NCBI GenBank assembly: GCA_024763405.1
Contig: JANTFQ010000068.1
Coordinates: forward strand, 1 to 9,100
Length of the DNA: 9,100 nt
Direction of reading: 5' to 3'
Source of the DNA: Calditrichaceae bacterium
GTDB taxonomy: Bacteria; Calditrichota; Calditrichia; Calditrichales; Calditrichaceae
The translations under genes and the position numbers were made by a program. The notes under the pieces were generated by a model. The model had not been told where the DNA came from. It ran no database searches and saw only the letters and a program-made list of their open reading frames with translations. Below are positions 6,602-9,100 of the stretch, piece by piece (the stretch's first letter is position 1; each line of letters starts with the position of its first letter).

Positions 6602-6669
6602 CCAGTGATTTATTCATTTTTCAACCTAACAATCGCTCAACTTAGGTAAAAGAGATTCTGCTAAGACAA

Positions 6670-7965
6670 TCAACCGGTGAAGGTTTTAGAGGAAAGCTTT
6701 CTGCTTAATAAGAATACCGAAAGATACGAACCAAAGATAAGCGGCAGCAGCAGAGCCAGTACATATCCGTTGTGCTGATTAAAAGCAGGCAGAAATTTCA
6801 ACAATAGCGCGAAGAGCGTGACACCGATCTGAAAAGTCCAGAAGTACTTGATTTCTTTTATAGACTTAATTCTCCCGTAGGCAAAGCGTGCGCCGGCATA
6901 TATCAGAATTAGATACAAAGGATGGGCAAGAAAGAGATTCTCATTCCAGTAGGTTACCGTATGTTCGGTAAAAGTGCTCATTAAAAACAAAATTGTTCCG
7001 GGTAGACCAAAGAACAAACCAAGCAGCGCCTGATAGGCGCCAAACAATGTACCGGCGCCGCCGGAAGGATTTTTTCGCATTAAAAGAGAAAGACTAATTC
7101 CAAGAGCTGCAATGAGCAAGCCAAACAGCAATGCCCATGGCCAGTGAACGGGTACCTCTTGCGGAGTTTTTTCGCGCTGGGCTTTATAAAACACAAAATA
7201 GTCGGAAACCAATTTCTGCCTGGTACCTGAAGAATCGGTATACGAAAATTCAAGCATTGCCTGTTCCAGTTCATCGGGCAAAAACATTTCATCCCAAACC
7301 CGAATAGGACGGTCAATTTCATCATTCATCAAAAAGTCAAGTCCCATTTCCAACCAGGGATCCCGTGCCGTATAACGCCGGGTATGGTCCCGCAGGGTCA
7401 TTCGTCCGGGTTTTTCATAAACCGTATGAAATTGCCCGTCTACCGCGCTGTCTATATAATCCCGGATACGGGTGGCACAATTATCATCATAATGGTGGTA
7501 TAAATATTCACGGTTTTCGGGCAAAACACTTCTTGCTAATTTTGCAGCCAGTTCGGTTTTTTTATTTGCTGATAAATCCAGTGTGGCGATGCGGATTTCC
7601 CGGTTTTGTTTGCGGTAGAAGTTAAGATAGGAGGGCACGGAAAAGGCCCCGCCGGAAAAGACAAGCCGGCCCATTAAAAAATTAACCAGCATCCCGTCAC
7701 CAAAGGAAAACAAACCATAATTATAAATTTTAGCCCGCTGCAAACGGACGTCTTCCACAATTATTCCGACATGTCCCCAATAGGAAGGGATATCGTCACC
7801 CGGGCCGAAGGTTACCAGTTTAATTTTCAGGTCTTCCCCGCGGCTGCGTCCGTCTCCCCAGGGAACCGAAGCCGCAGATAAAACAATTGGAATGATAATT
7901 AATAAAACCGGAATGCGGAACAGGAAGACCGGATGCCATTTAATCGATTTTATTTTAGAATTCAA
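6670..7965 (-). CDS. Lnb-like protein: periplasmic DUF4105 domain with five-helix C-terminal membrane domain
   Basis: A 431-residue protein. Residues 11-33 form a membrane anchor or signal segment, followed by a periplasmic domain (about 45-265) and five predicted helices (near 275-296, 307-331, 346-364, 374-393, 399-420). The periplasmic domain has the DUF4105/Lnb N-terminal hallmarks: H65 in WGHVGI, YNYGLFSF at 81-88, and C163 in NCATRIRD. The conserved His and Cys suggest a thiol catalytic centre. To my knowledge this layout matches Lnb, the lipoprotein N-acyltransferase described in Bacteroides, which replaces Lnt. That reaction would acylate the N-terminal cysteine of lipoproteins at the inner membrane. 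Function here is inferred from architecture. The start is TTG at 7965: a stop codon precedes it directly, the first in-frame ATG is about 90 codons later, and AGAAGG lies eight bases upstream. It follows the MBL hydrolase by 22 bases. Confidence 0.85.
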   Translation of the reverse strand: MNSKIKSIKWHPVFLFRIPVLLIIIPIVLSAASVPWGDGRSRGEDLKIKLVTFGPGDDIPSYWGHVGIIVEDVRLQRAKIYNYGLFSFGDGMLVNFLMGRLVFSGGAFSVPSYLNFYRKQNREIRIATLDLSANKKTELAAKLARSVLPENREYLYHHYDDNCATRIRDYIDSAVDGQFHTVYEKPGRMTLRDHTRRYTARDPWLEMGLDFLMNDEIDRPIRVWDEMFLPDELEQAMLEFSYTDSSGTRQKLVSDYFVFYKAQREKTPQEVPVHWPWALLFGLLIAALGISLSLLMRKNPSGGAGTLFGAYQALLGLFFGLPGTILFLMSTFTEHTVTYWNENLFLAHPLYLILIYAGARFAYGRIKSIKEIKYFWTFQIGVTLFALLLKFLPAFNQHNGYVLALLLPLIFGSYLSVFLLSRKLSSKTFTG

Positions 7966-7973
7966 TTATCTGA

Positions 7974-7979
7974 CCTTCT
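7974..7979 (-). promoter_or_regulatory. Ribosome binding site that sets the TTG start of the Lnb-like gene
   Basis: AGAAGG on the minus strand lies in the 22-base gap after the MBL gene, eight bases before TTG at 7965. The TTG is immediately preceded in frame by TAA, so no upstream start is possible, and starting at the next ATG would remove the anchor segment and the conserved H65. Confidence 0.75.
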
Positions 7980-7987
7980 TACGCAGA

Positions 7988-8788
7988 TTATATTGTTACT
8001 GTATCGGAGGATTGATTTTTTTTACATATCTGGAGTTGTGTCGTTTTCAGATTCTGCTTGTCGAGCAGTTTGCGTACGCCTTTTTCGGCCAGGCGCGGCA
8101 AATTACAATCATCACTTAAGTGGGTTAATACAACCGCCTGGGGCATTTTTTGAGAATGGTTCAGGACATCATCCAAAAAAGAGACACACTGCGCATTAGA
8201 AAGATGACCGGTGTTTTTAATGCGCTCTATCAGTTCAAATGAACGGCCGGAATTCTCCAGCAGGTGCTCATCGTGGTTCGATTCAATGATAATCAAATCG
8301 GAATCCATAAATTTTTCGGTCAGGCCGTTTTGCGCACTGCTGAGGTCGGTAGCGATGGTGACTTTTTTTTCTCTGAAATGAATATTGAAGCCAAAACATC
8401 CGCCCGGCGCATCGTGCGGTACTTCAAATCCTTTAATATCGAAATCGTTTACTTTAAAAGAAAGGCCGTCAAATGTCTGTAATAAGTGTGCGTATTTTAC
8501 TTTGAAACGTTTCAGAAATAGAGGCCGTAAATTCCGGTGTACATAAACCGGAATTCCCTCGCGCAGCACTTTATTGAGCATCGCCTGTGTGACATGATCG
8601 GCGTGCAGGTGCGTAATCAGTACAGCGCGCAGCGAAGAAAACGGAACACCCGCTTCATCTAATCGTTCGTTTATGTAGCGCTGACTGAAACCGATGTCTA
8701 CTAAAAGGGCGTCCTGCCCTGTCCAGAGAAGGGTGCTGTTACCGGAACTGCTGGAGCCTAAATTGCGAATATGTAAGTGTGCATTCAT
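7988..8788 (-). CDS. MBL-fold metallo-hydrolase, YycJ/WalJ-like
   Basis: A 266-residue cytoplasmic metallo-beta-lactamase-fold protein, the usual length of the YycJ/WalJ group. The N-terminus has the group's GSSSSGNST motif (11-19). Metal ligands are H60, H62, D64 and H65 (THLHADH), with H125, D148 and H223 as further likely ligands; H172 and the GHLSN motif at 194-198 are also typical. Relatives are regarded as nucleases or phosphodiesterases, and WalJ of Firmicutes has been connected with DNA replication and cell division; the substrate here is unknown. The ATG at 8788 has only a weak ribosome binding site, but an in-frame stop four codons upstream excludes a longer form. The preceding gene ends 16 bases upstream and the Lnb-like gene follows after 22 bases, so it is probably the middle gene of an operon. 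Confidence 0.93.
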   Translation of the reverse strand: MNAHLHIRNLGSSSSGNSTLLWTGQDALLVDIGFSQRYINERLDEAGVPFSSLRAVLITHLHADHVTQAMLNKVLREGIPVYVHRNLRPLFLKRFKVKYAHLLQTFDGLSFKVNDFDIKGFEVPHDAPGGCFGFNIHFREKKVTIATDLSSAQNGLTEKFMDSDLIIIESNHDEHLLENSGRSFELIERIKNTGHLSNAQCVSFLDDVLNHSQKMPQAVVLTHLSDDCNLPRLAEKGVRKLLDKQNLKTTQLQICKKNQSSDTVTI

Positions 8789-8804
8789 CCGGTAACGTTA
8801 CACC

Positions 8805-9100
8805 TTAACTTTCAACGGCAGAACGGTGTGCGGAATTTTGAGTATTTCTTTTTTTCCGACGACCAGCCAAAGCCTGGTTTTCAGCCTCAATTATTTGTTG
8901 CTGCAACTTACGATTATATTCCACCGCAGCAGCCCGCAGACTTAATTCTTTTGCGCTTCTGAAGCGAACCGCTTCTTTCAACGCTTCTTCCCGGGTTCGT
9001 TTCTTACCAAAATAAAATTTTTTTAATTTTGATTTCCCTTTCCCCTCAACATAGGAAGCCGCAATATAACTGCTTTTCTTCTTACTTCCGTCTTTAAGTT
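8805..9100 (-). CDS. C-terminal fragment of a basic protein, possibly AP2-like DNA-binding (5' part beyond right edge)
   Basis: An open frame enters from the right edge and ends with TAA at 8807-8805, giving the last 97 residues of a longer protein. The visible part is strongly basic. A segment near residues 11-50 (YIAASYVEGKGKSKLKKFYF, then GKKRTREEALKEAVRFR) resembles the strand-strand-helix pattern of AP2-type or integrase arm-type DNA-binding domains, where a GK-rich turn is followed by F-x-F-G-K and an EEA-containing helix. A helical stretch rich in Gln and Glu (about 56-78) and a Lys/Arg tail follow. The domain call is tentative. Its stop lies 16 bases before the MBL gene, so it is likely in the same operon. 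It is cut by the window, not shown to be broken. Confidence 0.7.
   Translation of the reverse strand, partial: LKDGSKKKSSYIAASYVEGKGKSKLKKFYFGKKRTREEALKEAVRFRSAKELSLRAAAVEYNRKLQQQIIEAENQALAGRRKKRNTQNSAHRSAVES

Larger units (their letters stand above)
6437..6647. mobile_element. MITE-like non-coding element with inverted ends and nested hairpins
   Basis: This fills most of the 339-base gap between the TetR-family gene and the Lnb-like gene; no coding frame is credible. Its ends are imperfect inverted repeats of 21 bases (6437-6457 and 6627-6647) agreeing at 18 positions; the shared core is TGAGCGATT. Inside are two palindromic units. The outer ends and internal palindromes resemble miniature non-autonomous elements, but no target duplication is evident, so the mobile nature is unproven. 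Confidence 0.55.

Noticed and set aside
7365..8482. Plus-strand open frames of 72-88 codons
   Set aside because: Antisense to the Lnb-like and MBL genes, which have full family motifs in continuous frames.

Overview
The window looks like chromosomal DNA of a moderate-GC Gram-negative bacterium. A Bacteroidota-like or Calditrichota-like (FCB group) host is my best guess, based on a tandem-domain UspA protein, an Lnb-type protein (periplasmic DUF4105 domain plus five C-terminal membrane helices) and AT-rich intergenic repeats. This assignment is an inference. No plasmid, phage, CRISPR or RNA gene was recognised. All eight genes lie on the minus strand, so transcription runs from the right edge to the left.

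Right block (9100 to 6670): the C-terminal end of an unidentified basic protein, an MBL-fold hydrolase of the YycJ/WalJ type, and an Lnb-like membrane protein with a TTG start. The gaps are 16 and 22 bases, so this is probably one operon. The Lnb-like protein may N-acylate lipoproteins.

The next 339 bases (6669 to 6331) hold no gene. They contain a palindromic element of about 211 bp with imperfect inverted ends and nested hairpins, followed by a TetR-type operator palindrome.

Middle block (6330 to 4864): a TetR-family regulator and a short-chain dehydrogenase, 39 bases apart. They are probably a two-gene operon repressed by the regulator through the palindrome just upstream.

Next block (4830 to 3313): a small four-helix membrane protein and a TrhA/hemolysin III (PAQR) membrane protein. 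The pair is bracketed by two copies of the same intergenic repeat in opposite orientation, which is the most notable structure in the window.

Left block (3266 to 1): a two-domain universal stress protein with a readable sigma-70-type promoter, then uvrA, which runs off the left edge. The 92 bases between them are largely two short tandem repeats, four units of 8 bp and five units of 7 bp. The proteins are ordinary families. The unusual content is mainly the intergenic repeats and the candidate Lnb.
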